Part shown: positions 1-8,176 of the stretch, in pieces | Position numbering within the stretch: position 1 is the stretch's first letter | Layout: each line of letters starts with the position of its first letter | From: DATEDA01 sp963754305 | GTDB lineage: Bacteria > Pseudomonadota > Gammaproteobacteria > Burkholderiales > SG8-39 | Assembly (NCBI GenBank): GCA_963754305.1 | Contig: CAVWFR010000049.1 | Coordinates: 124,001-188,000, forward strand | DNA length: 64,000 nucleotides | Direction: 5' to 3' | Program-made: the position numbers and the translations under genes | Notes under the pieces: generated by a model | Seen by the model: the letters and a program-made list of their open reading frames with translations, nothing else | Databases searched by the model: none | Told to the model about the DNA's origin: nothing

Positions 1-1
1 C

Positions 2-139
2 ATGGACGGCGCGATGCCGCTGCCGATGCCGATCGTGAACGAAGTGGCGTGCTGCCTCTACGGCGCCGGGCTCACGGCGGATCTGAACCAGGCGAAGGCG
101 ATCGCGGCGGTAGAGACGCACAGCTTCGCCGGCGCATGA
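2..139 (+). CDS. C-terminal end of an unrecognised protein (cut by window edge)
   Basis: An open frame runs from the window edge to a TGA at 137-139 and gives the last 45 or so residues of a protein. It is followed within ten bases by a strong hairpin and then by the 3' end of rnpB on the other strand, so it is a real gene end and not a shadow. The tail is alanine-rich with two adjacent cysteines (VACCLYGAG). I do not recognise the family from so short a piece. The start lies outside the window; the ATG at position 2 is probably internal. Confidence 0.5.
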   Translation: MDGAMPLPMPIVNEVACCLYGAGLTADLNQAKAIAAVETHSFAGA

Positions 140-147
140 ACGCGTAC

Positions 148-176
148 GACCCTTGGCCGCGCGGCGGCCAAGGGTC
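148..176. terminator. Hairpin between convergent gene end and rnpB
   Basis: A perfect inverted repeat with 12-base arms (GACCCTTGGCCG / CGGCCAAGGGTC) and a five-base loop lies nine bases after the upstream stop codon and about 30 bases beyond the 3' end of rnpB. There is no T-run on either side, so it is a terminator-like hairpin that could serve both convergent transcripts. Its role is inferred from position. Confidence 0.45.
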
Positions 177-204
177 GGGAAATTCGCGCGAAGCGGTGTG
201 AATG

Positions 205-636
205 CAAAGCCGGCCGATAAGCCGGGTTCTGTCGAGAACGGTCATTCATCTGGGCCGCGGGTTACCCCGCGGCTCTAGCCACCTACCCGCAAGCTCGAGC
301 GAGCCGCTCTTCAGTGCCGCGCGACCGGTCTCTCGCCGCTGGGGCGATCGGGGTAGCAACCGCACAACGCCTGCCTATTCGGTGTTGCTCCGGGTGGGGT
401 TTAGCGTGCCGTCCGTGTCGCCACGTCCGCGGTGCGCTCTTACCGCACCTTTTCACCCTTGCCTGATCCCGTCCGGCAGCTTTCGCCGCCATTCGGGCCA
501 TCGGCGGTGTGCTTTCTGTTCCACTTTCCGTCGCCTCACGGCGCCTGGGCGTTACCCAGCACCCTGCCCTGCGGAGCCCGGACTTTCCTCTACGGCGACG
601 AAAATCGCGCCGCAGCGACCGTCTGGCCAGCTTTGC
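205..636 (-). ncRNA. rnpB: RNase P RNA, bacterial class A
   Basis: This is the catalytic RNA of ribonuclease P, which cuts the 5' leader from precursor tRNAs together with the RnpA protein. Read on the minus strand it has the class A landmarks in order: a 5' end that pairs with the 3' end to form P1, GAGGAAAGTCCGGGCTCC near the start, GGGCAGGGTGC and GGTAACGCC, the AGAGACCGG stretch, and the 3' block AGAACCCGGCTTATCGG. P1 pairing (AAAGC.GGCC with GGCC.GCTTT) sets the ends to within a few bases. Length about 430 nt, slightly above E. coli M1 RNA. Protein-coding frames across this stretch are spurious. Confidence 0.96.
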
Positions 637-642
637 ACCCTA

Positions 643-648
643 ATGATA
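643..648 (-). promoter_or_regulatory. Probable -10 box of rnpB
   Basis: On the minus strand TATCAT lies eight bases before the expected 5' end of RNase P RNA, the right distance for a sigma-70 -10 element. A matching -35 is weak (GAACTT about 14-15 bases upstream), so only the -10 is proposed. Confidence 0.4.
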
Positions 649-743
649 CTGCCCGGCACCGAAAGTTCCCCGGCGCCTTGATTTCGGCCGCCGCGCGGCC
701 TAGAACGAAAGAACGCGGCGGAGTGACCCGAGAGAAGGCGGCG

Positions 744-1256
744 ATGCGACGCAGACTCTACTTCCTGCTCCCGGACGTGCCGAGCGCGCGGCACACGGTG
801 GACGATCTGCTGCTCGCGAGAGTCGAGGATCGGCATATGCACGTTCTCGCGCGCCGCGGCGCCGATCTCGGCGACTTGCACGAGGCGAACCCGCTGCAGA
901 AAACCGATCTCGTCCATGGCGCCGAGATCGGCCTGGTGATCGGCGGCGTCGGCGGTTTGTTGCTGGGACTGTTCGTCATCTTCTCCCCGCCCGAGGGATT
1001 GACGCTGGAGCTCGCGACGGTCCTCGCGACCTCGCTCGGTGGCGCGCTGCTCGGGGCCTGGATCGCCAGCCTCGTCGGCGCCGCGGTCCCCAATTCCCGC
1101 CTGAAGCGGTACGCGGCCGATATCGAGGCGGGCCGCGTGCTGTTGATGGTCGACGTGCCGCCGTCGCGCATCGAGACGATCCGCGAGCTCGTCCACAAGC
1201 GTCACCCGGAAGCGAGCGGCGGCGCGGTCGAGCCGACGATGCCGGCGTTTCCATAG
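744..1256 (+). CDS. DUF1269-type membrane protein
   Basis: A 170-residue protein of unknown function. Residues 1-50 hold a short alpha/beta segment beginning MRRRLYFLLPD, then two glycine-rich hydrophobic helices at about 55-75 and 85-110 with the pattern GLVIGGVGG and LGGALLGAW, then a hydrophilic tail with a second alpha/beta-like stretch (GRVLLMVDVPPSRIE). This layout, two helices between cytoplasmic segments, is typical of DUF1269 proteins, which are often found beside rnpB in betaproteobacteria (recall, not checked). The start is the ATG at 744, after an A/G-rich leader; upstream codons in the same frame run into rnpB. A strong terminator follows about 85 bases downstream. No catalytic motif is visible. 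Confidence 0.75.
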   Translation: MRRRLYFLLPDVPSARHTVDDLLLARVEDRHMHVLARRGADLGDLHEANPLQKTDLVHGAEIGLVIGGVGGLLLGLFVIFSPPEGLTLELATVLATSLGGALLGAWIASLVGAAVPNSRLKRYAADIEAGRVLLMVDVPPSRIETIRELVHKRHPEASGGAVEPTMPAFP

Positions 1257-1341
1257 CGTGCTTGCCGCCGGAGCGCATGCTCCGGCATTCGCGCCGCTAA
1301 CCGCGGCGTTGGAGAGCGCGGGGCTTCGCCCAGGCGCTCAG

Positions 1342-1371
1342 CAGGCCCCCAGATGGGGGCCTGTTTCTTTT
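1342..1371 (+). terminator. Rho-independent terminator
   Basis: A perfect hairpin with nine-base arms (CAGGCCCCC / GGGGGCCTG) and an AGAT loop is followed by TTTCTTTT. It is oriented for plus-strand transcription and closes the DUF1269-type gene. Confidence 0.85.
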
Positions 1372-1425
1372 CTGGCGGGCGCCGGCGTTTTGGCGCCGGT
1401 TCTGGCGTTGGACCCAGTTTCTGCC

Positions 1426-2241
1426 CTAGCCTTGACAACGTGGCTTGGGCGCACGCCCCGGACGGAACACGGCCACATCGTCGTAAAACGCCGGGTCTTC
1501 GTTCTCGGCGGCCCAGCCCGGGATCCCCAGTACCGGCAGCGGCTGGAGCGCGCGCGTCGAGGCGAGCGACTCCGGCCGGGCGAAGTGCGCGGCCGCAGCG
1601 GCGTCGAGATGGTCGACGAGCGCGGGCGCGTCGGGTCCAATCTCGATCACGAGCGCCTTCGCCGTGACGCCCTTGAACGGGGCGAGCGCATGCTCCAGGA
1701 TCGCGTGACCGAAGACGAAGAAGCGCATCGAGCGGGCGACCTCGACGCGCTGATTCCAGAAGAGCCGCTTCCAGTGAAAGCCTTCGAGCAGCCGGGCGAG
1801 CGCCGGGTCGGCGCAGGCGACGATGACGCCGCCTTCGTCGAACAGCGTGAGCACGTCGCGCGCAGTGCCGCGCGTCGAGCCGGCGCCGCGCCGCCCCAGC
1901 TCGTCATGGTGAACCCGGTTGAAGAGTGCTTTGGTCCGGGGGAATGCGAGCCACGCGAGCGCGTTGTAGAGATCGTGCCGGCTCCCGTCGCGCGTCTCGA
2001 CCTCGCCGGTGCGGAAGATCCTGACCTCGTAGCGATCGGTTGCCGCGCGCGGCCCGCTCCCCGGTGGAACGAACACGAGCGGCGCCTCGCCACCGCTGCG
2101 CACCCCGCGCTCGCGAGCGAGCGCGTTCAAGTCGTCGAGCGAGGGAAAACGGTCCGCCGGGAGCCGCTCGACGAGCGGGCGCACGGCCGCGAACCACGGC
2201 GACGCGAGGAGCGCATCCCGATCCCACGCCGCGGCAGTCAC
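1426..2241 (-). CDS. DUF3025 family protein
   Basis: A 271-residue protein of the DUF3025 family, function unknown. It contains the family's conserved central stretch around RHDLYNALAWLAFPRTKALF (about residues 110-130) and a following arginine/histidine-rich segment (NRVHHDEL). The GTG at 2241 is chosen because it lies two bases past the pyrC stop codon, suggesting translational coupling; an in-frame ATG upstream lies inside pyrC and would add a non-conserved, arginine- and serine-rich extension. The gene is the second of a two-gene unit with pyrC. No signal peptide or membrane helix is seen, so it is probably cytoplasmic. Confidence 0.8.
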   Translation of the reverse strand: MTAAAWDRDALLASPWFAAVRPLVERLPADRFPSLDDLNALARERGVRSGGEAPLVFVPPGSGPRAATDRYEVRIFRTGEVETRDGSRHDLYNALAWLAFPRTKALFNRVHHDELGRRGAGSTRGTARDVLTLFDEGGVIVACADPALARLLEGFHWKRLFWNQRVEVARSMRFFVFGHAILEHALAPFKGVTAKALVIEIGPDAPALVDHLDAAAAAHFARPESLASTRALQPLPVLGIPGWAAENEDPAFYDDVAVFRPGRAPKPRCQG

Positions 2242-2242
2242 A

Positions 2243-3283
2243 TCAGGCGAGCCGCCAGCCGAGCTGCTCGCCCGCGCGGAGCGGCACCAGCGTCGCGGCG
2301 CCGAATGCAAGCTCGGCCGGCGCGGTCCACGGCTCGCGAACCAGCGTCACGCGCGAGCGGTTCCGCGGGAGCCGGTAGAAGTCCGGTCCGTTGAAGCTCG
2401 CGAACGCCTCGAGCCGCGCGAGTGCGCCGGCGCGGTCGAACGCCTCGGCATACAGCTCGAGAGCCGCATGCGCGGTGAAGCAGCCTGCGCAGCCGCACGC
2501 CGACTCCTTCTCGCCCCGCGGATGCGGCGCGCTGTCGGTGCCGAGGAAGAACTTCGGGCTGCCGCCGGTCGCCGCGCGCACCAGCTCTGCGCGATGAATC
2601 TCGCGCTTGAGCACCGGCAAACAATAGAAGTGCGGCCGGATGCCGCCGCGGAAGATCGCGTTGCGGTTGTAGAGCAGATGATGGGCGGTGATCGTCGCCG
2701 CGATCGTCGGCCCTGCCGATTCGACGTACTGCGCAGCCTCGCGGGTCGTGATGTGCTCGAAAACGATCCGCAAGCCCGGGAACCGCTGCACGACCGCGGC
2801 GAGGATCGTGTCGATGAACACCCGCTCGCGATCGAACAGGTCGACGTCCGGGTCGGTCACCTCGCCGTGAACGAGCAGCGGCACGTCATGGCGGGCCATC
2901 GCCTCGAGCGCAGGGTAGGTGCGTTCGAGGCCCGAGACGCCTGCATCGGAGTTCGTGGTCGCGCCTGCAGGGTAGTACTTCACCGCATGGACGAAACCGC
3001 TTTGCTTCGCTCGCGCGATCTCCTCCGGCGCGGTGTTGTCGGTGAGGTACAGCGTCATCAGCGGCTCGAACGGGCGCCCCTCATCCGCTCTCGCGAGCGC
3101 CCCCACGATCCGATCGCGGTACGCGCGCGCGGCTTCGACCGTCGTTACCGGCGGCTTCAGGTTGGGCATCACGATCGCGCGCGCGAACTGCCGCGCGCTG
3201 AGCGCGACGACGCTCTCCAGCGCGGCGCCGTCGCGCAGGTGCAGATGCCAGTCGTCGGGCGTCGTGATCGTCAGGCGGTCCAT
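2243..3283 (-). CDS. pyrC: Dihydroorotase
   Basis: Catalyses the reversible ring closure of N-carbamoyl-L-aspartate to dihydroorotate, the third step of pyrimidine synthesis, in the cytoplasm. At 346 residues it matches the single-domain class II (E. coli PyrC) type. The binuclear zinc site is visible: H13 and H15 in the DDWHLHLRDG motif, K102 (the residue carbamylated in the family) in HAVKYYPAGATTNS, H139 in LLVHGE, H177 in FEHITT and the catalytic D250 in LGTDSAPHP. The start ATG gives MDRLTI followed at once by the conserved TTPDDWHLHL. DUF3025 follows with a two-base offset. Confidence 0.96.
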   Translation of the reverse strand: MDRLTITTPDDWHLHLRDGAALESVVALSARQFARAIVMPNLKPPVTTVEAARAYRDRIVGALARADEGRPFEPLMTLYLTDNTAPEEIARAKQSGFVHAVKYYPAGATTNSDAGVSGLERTYPALEAMARHDVPLLVHGEVTDPDVDLFDRERVFIDTILAAVVQRFPGLRIVFEHITTREAAQYVESAGPTIAATITAHHLLYNRNAIFRGGIRPHFYCLPVLKREIHRAELVRAATGGSPKFFLGTDSAPHPRGEKESACGCAGCFTAHAALELYAEAFDRAGALARLEAFASFNGPDFYRLPRNRSRVTLVREPWTAPAELAFGAATLVPLRAGEQLGWRLA

Positions 3284-3313
3284 GCGGAGAATCCAGATCA
3301 GGCGGCGCGCCGT

Positions 3314-3877
3314 TCAGTCGCCCGTCCGGTCGCCTTGGCGGCGCTCGATTCGTCGCGCGGGATTTCCGGCGACCGTCCAGCCCTCCGGCACGTCCCGCGT
3401 GACGATCGCGCCCGCGCCGATGATCGCATCGTCGCCGACCCGCACACCCGGCAGCAGCACGGCAGCGCCGCCGATCCAGACATTGCGACCCACGTGGACC
3501 GGGCGCCCATTCTCGAGCCCTTGCCGGCGCACCGCCGGATCGCGCGGATGGTCGGCCGCGTAGACCTGCACGCACGGTCCGATCTGCGTGCCGTCGCCGA
3601 TTTCGATCTCGACCACGTCCAGCAGCACGCAACCGAAGTTGAGAAAGACGTTGGCGCCGAGACGGATGTTGAAGCCGTAGTCGCAGAAGAACGGTGATCT
3701 CACGACCGTGTGCGCGCCGACGGCGCCAAGCAGCTCTTGCAGGAGACGCGGTTGCTCGTCCACAACCGCCTGGTTGTAATCCCGGACCAGCGCAGCGGCA
3801 CGGGCGCGGTCGCGTAGTAGCTCCGGATCCGACGCCAAGTAGAGCTCGCCGGCGAGCATCCGCTCCTTGTCGGTCAA
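3314..3877 (-). CDS. maa: Maltose/galactoside O-acetyltransferase-like (Maa/NodL/LacA)
   Basis: A 187-residue acetyl-CoA-dependent sugar O-acetyltransferase. The N-terminus LTDKERMLAGELYLASDPEL is the family's mac domain, followed from about residue 70 by left-handed beta-helix hexapeptide repeats (IRLGANVFLNFGC, IEIGDGTQIGPCVQVYA, VHVGRNVWIGGAAVLLPGV, VGDDAIIGAGAIV) and the closing PEGWTVAGNPARRI. The acceptor-activating histidine is in YAADHPRD. The start is a TTG at 3877 with GGAG eight bases before it, which places the protein at the family's usual 183-190 residues; the longer in-frame ATG at 4045 adds an unrelated extension. The true substrate is not known; cell-surface or small sugars are both possible. 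Confidence 0.85.
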   Translation of the reverse strand: MTDKERMLAGELYLASDPELLRDRARAAALVRDYNQAVVDEQPRLLQELLGAVGAHTVVRSPFFCDYGFNIRLGANVFLNFGCVLLDVVEIEIGDGTQIGPCVQVYAADHPRDPAVRRQGLENGRPVHVGRNVWIGGAAVLLPGVRVGDDAIIGAGAIVTRDVPEGWTVAGNPARRIERRQGDRTGD

Positions 3878-4066
3878 CGCGCGAGCTCCGGGGCGGCGGA
3901 CAGGCCGGAACGCGGGGCGCGTGCGGAGGCTCCAGCGAGTGCCGATCGGTTCATCGGGAAAGTCTAAACGCAGCCCGCGCAATATGCAGCTGCCCGGAAG
4001 TTCTTTCGCGGATCGACCGCCCGCCCGTATCATCCGGGCTCGCATTCAGCCGATCCATCAGCCGAC

Positions 4067-5056
4067 ATGCCTTTCGCCCCGCCCGCACGCCCGCGTCTCG
4101 CAGGGTACCTTGCCGCGCTGCTCTGGCTTCCCGCCGTCGCGCTCGCCCAGGAGTGGCCCGCCGGCGCCCCGATCACCATCGTCATGGGCTTCCCCGCCGG
4201 CTCCGGCGTCGACGTGGTCGCCCGCACGCTCCAGGAGCCGCTCGAGCAGGCGCTGGGCGCGAAGATCGTCACCGACTACCGCACCGGCGCCGGCGGCAAT
4301 CTCGCCTCGGAGCTGGTCGCGCGAGCGCGCCCCGACGGCCACACCCTGCTCCTCGGCACGGCTGCGACTCACGGCGTGAACGCCGCGCTCTATCGCAAGC
4401 TGCCGTTCGACGTCGAGGCCGACTTCACGCCGATCGCGCCGCTCGTCGACGTCTCGAACGTCCTCACGATCAACCCCGACGTAATCGACGTGAAGACGGT
4501 CCGCGAGTTCATCGAGAAGGTCAAGGCGAACCCCGGCAAGTACAACTACGCGTCCACCGGAAACGGGACCGGGACGCATCTCGCGTTCGCGGAGTTCAAC
4601 ACGAGAGCCGGTCTGGAGATGCAGCACATTCCGTACAAGGGCGGACCGGAGGCGCTCCAGGGCGTGCTGCGCGGCGACGCCTGCTGCATCTTCAACCAGG
4701 TGCAGACGGTGCTCCCGCAGGCGCGGGCCGGGAAGGTGCGCCTCCTCGGCGTCTCGACGAAGACCCGCGTGGCCGCCATTCCCGACGTCCCTGCGATCGC
4801 GGACGCCGGCGTGCCGGGATTCGAGAGCTACATCTGGTTCGGCCTCTTCGGTCCGAAGGGACTCGATCCGCAGATCGTGGTCAAGGTCAACGCGGCGGTG
4901 CGCAAGGCCCTGGAAGCGCCGACTGTGCGCCAGCGGTTCGCCGAGCTCGGCAACACGCCGCGCTACGAAACGGTCGAGCAGTTTCGCGCGACGGTGAAGG
5001 CCGACCGCGCGCGGTGGGCGGAAGTGGTGAAAGCCTCAGGCGCGAAGGTCGACTGA
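4067..5056 (+). CDS. Bug/TctC-family periplasmic solute-binding protein (orphan)
   Basis: A 329-residue exported binding protein of the Bug (TctC) family, which typically binds carboxylates in the periplasm. Residues 1-27 are a signal peptide ending ALAQ. The family core follows: ITIVMGFPAGSGVDVVARTL, the GAGGNLASELVARARPDGHTLLLG segment split over two strands, HIPYKGGPEALQGVLRGD and IPDVPAIADAGVPGFES. Unlike the five Bug genes at 28-36.4 kb it stands alone between divergent and convergent neighbours. No tctA/tctB transporter genes are near, so uptake, if any, would need a distant membrane component. Confidence 0.9.
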   Translation: MPFAPPARPRLAGYLAALLWLPAVALAQEWPAGAPITIVMGFPAGSGVDVVARTLQEPLEQALGAKIVTDYRTGAGGNLASELVARARPDGHTLLLGTAATHGVNAALYRKLPFDVEADFTPIAPLVDVSNVLTINPDVIDVKTVREFIEKVKANPGKYNYASTGNGTGTHLAFAEFNTRAGLEMQHIPYKGGPEALQGVLRGDACCIFNQVQTVLPQARAGKVRLLGVSTKTRVAAIPDVPAIADAGVPGFESYIWFGLFGPKGLDPQIVVKVNAAVRKALEAPTVRQRFAELGNTPRYETVEQFRATVKADRARWAEVVKASGAKVD

Positions 5057-5088
5057 GGCGGCCACGCCGAGTCGAACTTCCGCCGGCG

Positions 5089-6579
5089 TCAGCGGCGATC
5101 GGCCGGCGCGACGTAGTACGGCGTCGGCTCGAGCTCGGGATCCTCGTGCGCCAGGAGCTTCGTATAGTGGAGACCCGCGTCGGCGAGGAAGAGGTCGCGC
5201 ACGATGGCTTCGGCGAGGCGCTGCGCTCCGAGCCCGAGCCCCGGGATGTCGCCGGCGATCGCGCCATGGCTCATCGTCGATCCCCAGTTGTATAGGTGCA
5301 GGTTGCGGAGCCCGGGCAAGCTGCCCGGGCGGCGCTCGATGAGCTCGAAGCCGGGCCCCAGGTAGGGGAAGCGCGCCGCCTCCGGATGTGCGCGCGCCGC
5401 TGCGGCCGGGACGCGGTCCGCCCAGGTGGCGATCGCGTCGCGCACGGACACGAGCTCGGCCCGCTGCGCGAGATCGACGTCGAAGCCGGTCGCGATCACC
5501 ACCGCGTCGAACCGATGCTCGCCCTTGGCCGTCGTCACCGTCACGCCGGCATCGTCGGCCCGGACATCCGTCCATGCCTCCGCGAAGCGGATCGAAAAGC
5601 CGGGATGCCGCTCGCAGCGAAGCACCGATTCGAAAGGCGGCGGCACCTGCTCGTCGAAGATGTAGGTGTAGAAGCGCCACCGCGTCGCGTCGTCGAGCGA
5701 TGCGAAGCCGCGCAGGAACCCCGGGAAGGCGGTCCACTTGGACTTGTTCACCTGCGGCAGGAACCGCCGCCGCACGAACACGACCGCCTCGCGCGCGCCC
5801 GCCTCCAGGGCCGTCGCCGCGTTGTCGAATGCGGAGGCGCCGGCGCCGAGCACGCCGAGGCGCCGGTCGGCCAACGCGGCGAAGTCGACTTCGTCGGCGG
5901 AATGAAAAACGCGCGGAGCGCCCGCTGCGAGGGACGGAAACGCGAGCCGGCGCGCCGCGCCGCTGCCGTCGCGGCCCATCGCGAGCACGGCTTTCCGCGC
6001 GAAGACCGTCTCCGCGCCGCCCGATCCCCGCAGCGCGGCGCGCACCAGGTCGCCCTCGAGCGCAAGCGCGGTGACCTCGACGCCGTTCTCCACGACGACA
6101 CCGGCGACACGACGCACCCACAGGAGGTACTCGAGCCAGTCGAGCCGCGCCACCTTGTGCAGCGACGCCCAGGCCGCCGCACCATACTGCGCCTCGAACC
6201 ACGACCGGAAGGTGAGCGAAGGAATGCCGAGATCCGGCCCGGTGAGATGCTTCGGCGAGCGCAGCGTGTCCATCCGCGCGAACGTGCCCCACGGCCCTTC
6301 GCGGCCGGCGGCGCTCCGGTCGACGACGCGGATGTTGCGCACGCCTTCGCGCGCGAGCGCGAACGCTACCGTCTGACCGCACATGCCGGCGCCGACCACG
6401 AGCACATCCAGCACCGGACGGCCGTCCGGGCCGTCCCGCGACGGCACCCAGTTCCCCGGCGGATGGTTGAGGAGCGCGAGATCGCGGCGCACCGCGGCCT
6501 CGAGCGCAGCGAGCCCCAGGGGCGTCGCGGCGGTCGCGGGCCCGTCGACCGATTGCTCGATAATCGGGGCGTCCGGCAT
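5089..6579 (-). CDS. FAD/NAD(P)-dependent monooxygenase-like oxidoreductase
   Basis: A 496-residue flavoprotein resembling flavin-containing and N-hydroxylating monooxygenases. The FAD-binding Rossmann fingerprint VLVVGAGMCGQ lies at residues 59-69, and a second dinucleotide site RLGVLGAGASAFDNAATAL at about 230-250, as in NADPH-using members. The linker ends around VIATGFDVDLAQR, matching the ATG motif of the class. The ATG at 6579 is preceded by GGGGAT. It is divergent from the DsbA-fold isomerase gene with only 23 bases between the starts, so they share a promoter region. The substrate is unknown; hydroxylation of a small organic acid or amine is a guess. Confidence 0.8.
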   Translation of the reverse strand: MPDAPIIEQSVDGPATAATPLGLAALEAAVRRDLALLNHPPGNWVPSRDGPDGRPVLDVLVVGAGMCGQTVAFALAREGVRNIRVVDRSAAGREGPWGTFARMDTLRSPKHLTGPDLGIPSLTFRSWFEAQYGAAAWASLHKVARLDWLEYLLWVRRVAGVVVENGVEVTALALEGDLVRAALRGSGGAETVFARKAVLAMGRDGSGAARRLAFPSLAAGAPRVFHSADEVDFAALADRRLGVLGAGASAFDNAATALEAGAREAVVFVRRRFLPQVNKSKWTAFPGFLRGFASLDDATRWRFYTYIFDEQVPPPFESVLRCERHPGFSIRFAEAWTDVRADDAGVTVTTAKGEHRFDAVVIATGFDVDLAQRAELVSVRDAIATWADRVPAAAARAHPEAARFPYLGPGFELIERRPGSLPGLRNLHLYNWGSTMSHGAIAGDIPGLGLGAQRLAEAIVRDLFLADAGLHYTKLLAHEDPELEPTPYYVAPADRR

Positions 6580-6602
6580 GGGCCGATTATCCCCGACGAC
6601 CA

Positions 6603-7229
6603 GTGATCCAACTCGACTGCTTCTACAGCCTATCGTCGCCCTGGGCCTACTTCGCAGGGCCGCGTCTGCAGGACATCGTGCGGCGGCACCGCGTCGCGCT
6701 CGTCCTGAAGCCCTTCGACTTCCAGGACGTGGTGCCGCGCACCGGCGGCGTCCCGCTCCGCACGCGCCCCGAGCCGCGCCGCACGTATCACGCACTCGAG
6801 CTCGACCGGTGGCGGAAATATCTCGGCATGCCGCTTCAACTCGAGCCGCGCCACTACCCGAAGGACGGCCGGCCGCTCGGCTGGAACAAGCCGGCGGGCT
6901 GGATGGTGATCGCCGCCCAGGCGGCCGGCGGCGACGCGCTGCGACTCTCGCATGCGCTGCTGCGCGCGCTCTGGGCGGAGGAGTGCGACACCGCGAATCC
7001 CGGCGTGCGGCGTGCCATCGCGATCGAGAACGGCTTCGACGGCGACGCGCTGCTGCTCGCGGAGACGAGCGAGCCGGTGCAATCGATCTATCGCCGAAAC
7101 AGCGAGGAAGCCGAAGCGCTCGGGGTGTTCGGCGCGCCGACGTTCGTGTTGAACGGCGAGCGCTTCTGGGGGCAGGACCGGCTCGATTTCGTCGATCGAG
7201 CGCTCGATGCGCTGCGTGCGAGCGCCTGA
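6603..7229 (+). CDS. 2-hydroxychromene-2-carboxylate isomerase-like, DsbA/kappa-GST fold
   Basis: A 208-residue thioredoxin-fold protein of the DsbA family, HCCA isomerase branch (NahD/kappa GST). The N-terminal active-site region reads FYSLSSPWAYFAG, with the glutathione-activating serine at 11 or 12, and the cis-proline element FGAPTFVLNGERFWGQDRL closes the fold near residue 175-195. An inserted helical domain occupies the middle. In the family the enzyme uses glutathione to isomerise a chromene during naphthalene breakdown, but many homologues have unknown aromatic or xenobiotic substrates. The divergent flavoprotein at 5089-6579 could supply an oxidised aromatic, which is inference only. 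Confidence 0.82.
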   Translation: MIQLDCFYSLSSPWAYFAGPRLQDIVRRHRVALVLKPFDFQDVVPRTGGVPLRTRPEPRRTYHALELDRWRKYLGMPLQLEPRHYPKDGRPLGWNKPAGWMVIAAQAAGGDALRLSHALLRALWAEECDTANPGVRRAIAIENGFDGDALLLAETSEPVQSIYRRNSEEAEALGVFGAPTFVLNGERFWGQDRLDFVDRALDALRASA

Positions 7230-7236
7230 ATCGACG

Positions 7237-7305
7237 GCTGTCATCCGGGGCGCAAGCCGGGATCCGCCGCGGCGCCACCTGGACTCGGGCTTTCGCCGGA
7301 GCGAC
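7237..7305. repeat. REP-like intergenic palindromic repeat
   Basis: Two halves, GCAAGCCGGGATCC and GGGCTTTCGCCGGAGCGACG, form the kind of imperfect palindrome (GTCATCCCGGC...GCCGGGATCC) that is widespread between genes of proteobacteria. Related copies are at 11491, 15884 and 62712. It lies between two convergent genes. Confidence 0.6.
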
Positions 7306-7306
7306 G

Positions 7307-8170
7307 TCAGCGCGTCCGGCGCCGTTTGGACGCCGACGCCGGATCCTTCAGCCGTAGCGCGCTCGCGTAGAGCGCATTCCGCGGCGCGCCGGTGATCGCC
7401 GCCGCGAGCTTCACCGCGGTTTTCACCGGCACGTCCACGAGCAGCGCGGCGAGCACGCGCTCGCCTTCCCGATCGTCCCGCGCGGGCGCGGGGGCGCCCG
7501 ACACGATCACGACGAACTCGCCGCGCACGCGGTTCGGATCGGCTTCGAGCCACGCGCCTGCTGCGCCGAGCGGGCAGACGTGCACGCTTTCGAACGCCTT
7601 GGTCAGCTCGCGCGCGAGGACGACCGTGCGCGTTTGCCCGAAGACTTGCGCGAGATCGGCGATGCACTCGAGGATGCGGTGTGGCGCCTCGTAGAACACC
7701 AGCGTGTGCGGGAAATCGCGCCACGCCGCGAGCGCCTTGCGTCGCGCGGCCGGCTTCGCGGGCAGAAAGCCGGCGAAGCCGAACGGACCCGGCAACCCCG
7801 CGACCGACAGCGCGGCCACTGCAGCGTTCGGACCCGGAATCGGCACGACGTCGAAGCCGGCTTCGCGCGCAGCCGCGACGGCGTATGCGCCGGGGTCGGA
7901 GATCGCCGGCGTACCGGCGTCGGAGACCAGCGCGACGTCGTGGCCCTCGCCGAGGCGTTCGAGTACGGTGCTCGCGGCCTCGCGCTCGTTGTGCTCGTGC
8001 AGCGCGGCGAGCTTCGCGGCGATGCCGTGATGCGCGAGCAGCGTACGCGTGTGCCGGGTGTCCTCGGCGAACACGAACGCCGCTCCGCGCAGCGTCTCGA
8101 GCGCGCGGCCGGTGATGTCGCCCAGATTCCCGATCGGCGTGGCGACCACATATAATCGACCACGTTTCAC
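7307..8170 (-). CDS. rsmI: 16S rRNA (cytidine-1402-2'-O)-methyltransferase
   Basis: Methylates the ribose of C1402 in the decoding centre of 16S rRNA, using S-adenosylmethionine. It has the tetrapyrrole-methylase fold: LYVVATPIGNLGDIT near the N-terminus, the AEDTRHT strand, DVALVSDAGTPAISDPG with the SAM-binding glycines, VVPIPGPNA, and HTLVFYEAPHRI. The GTG at 8170 is preferred: it has GGAAAG about nine bases upstream and gives 287 residues; the ATG at 8191 adds seven residues, lacks a ribosome site and would overlap the divergent lpoA start by 15 bases. The rsmI / lpoA divergence is the usual arrangement in proteobacteria. Confidence 0.95.
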   Translation of the reverse strand: MKRGRLYVVATPIGNLGDITGRALETLRGAAFVFAEDTRHTRTLLAHHGIAAKLAALHEHNEREAASTVLERLGEGHDVALVSDAGTPAISDPGAYAVAAAREAGFDVVPIPGPNAAVAALSVAGLPGPFGFAGFLPAKPAARRKALAAWRDFPHTLVFYEAPHRILECIADLAQVFGQTRTVVLARELTKAFESVHVCPLGAAGAWLEADPNRVRGEFVVIVSGAPAPARDDREGERVLAALLVDVPVKTAVKLAAAITGAPRNALYASALRLKDPASASKRRRTR

Positions 8171-8176
8171 TTCGCC

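Noticed and set aside
202..681. Open frames over the rnpB region
   Set aside because: The sequence is explained by RNase P RNA with its conserved blocks and end pairing.
4067..5056. The lone Bug gene as part of a tripartite tricarboxylate transporter
   Set aside because: No TctA or TctB membrane protein is encoded nearby.
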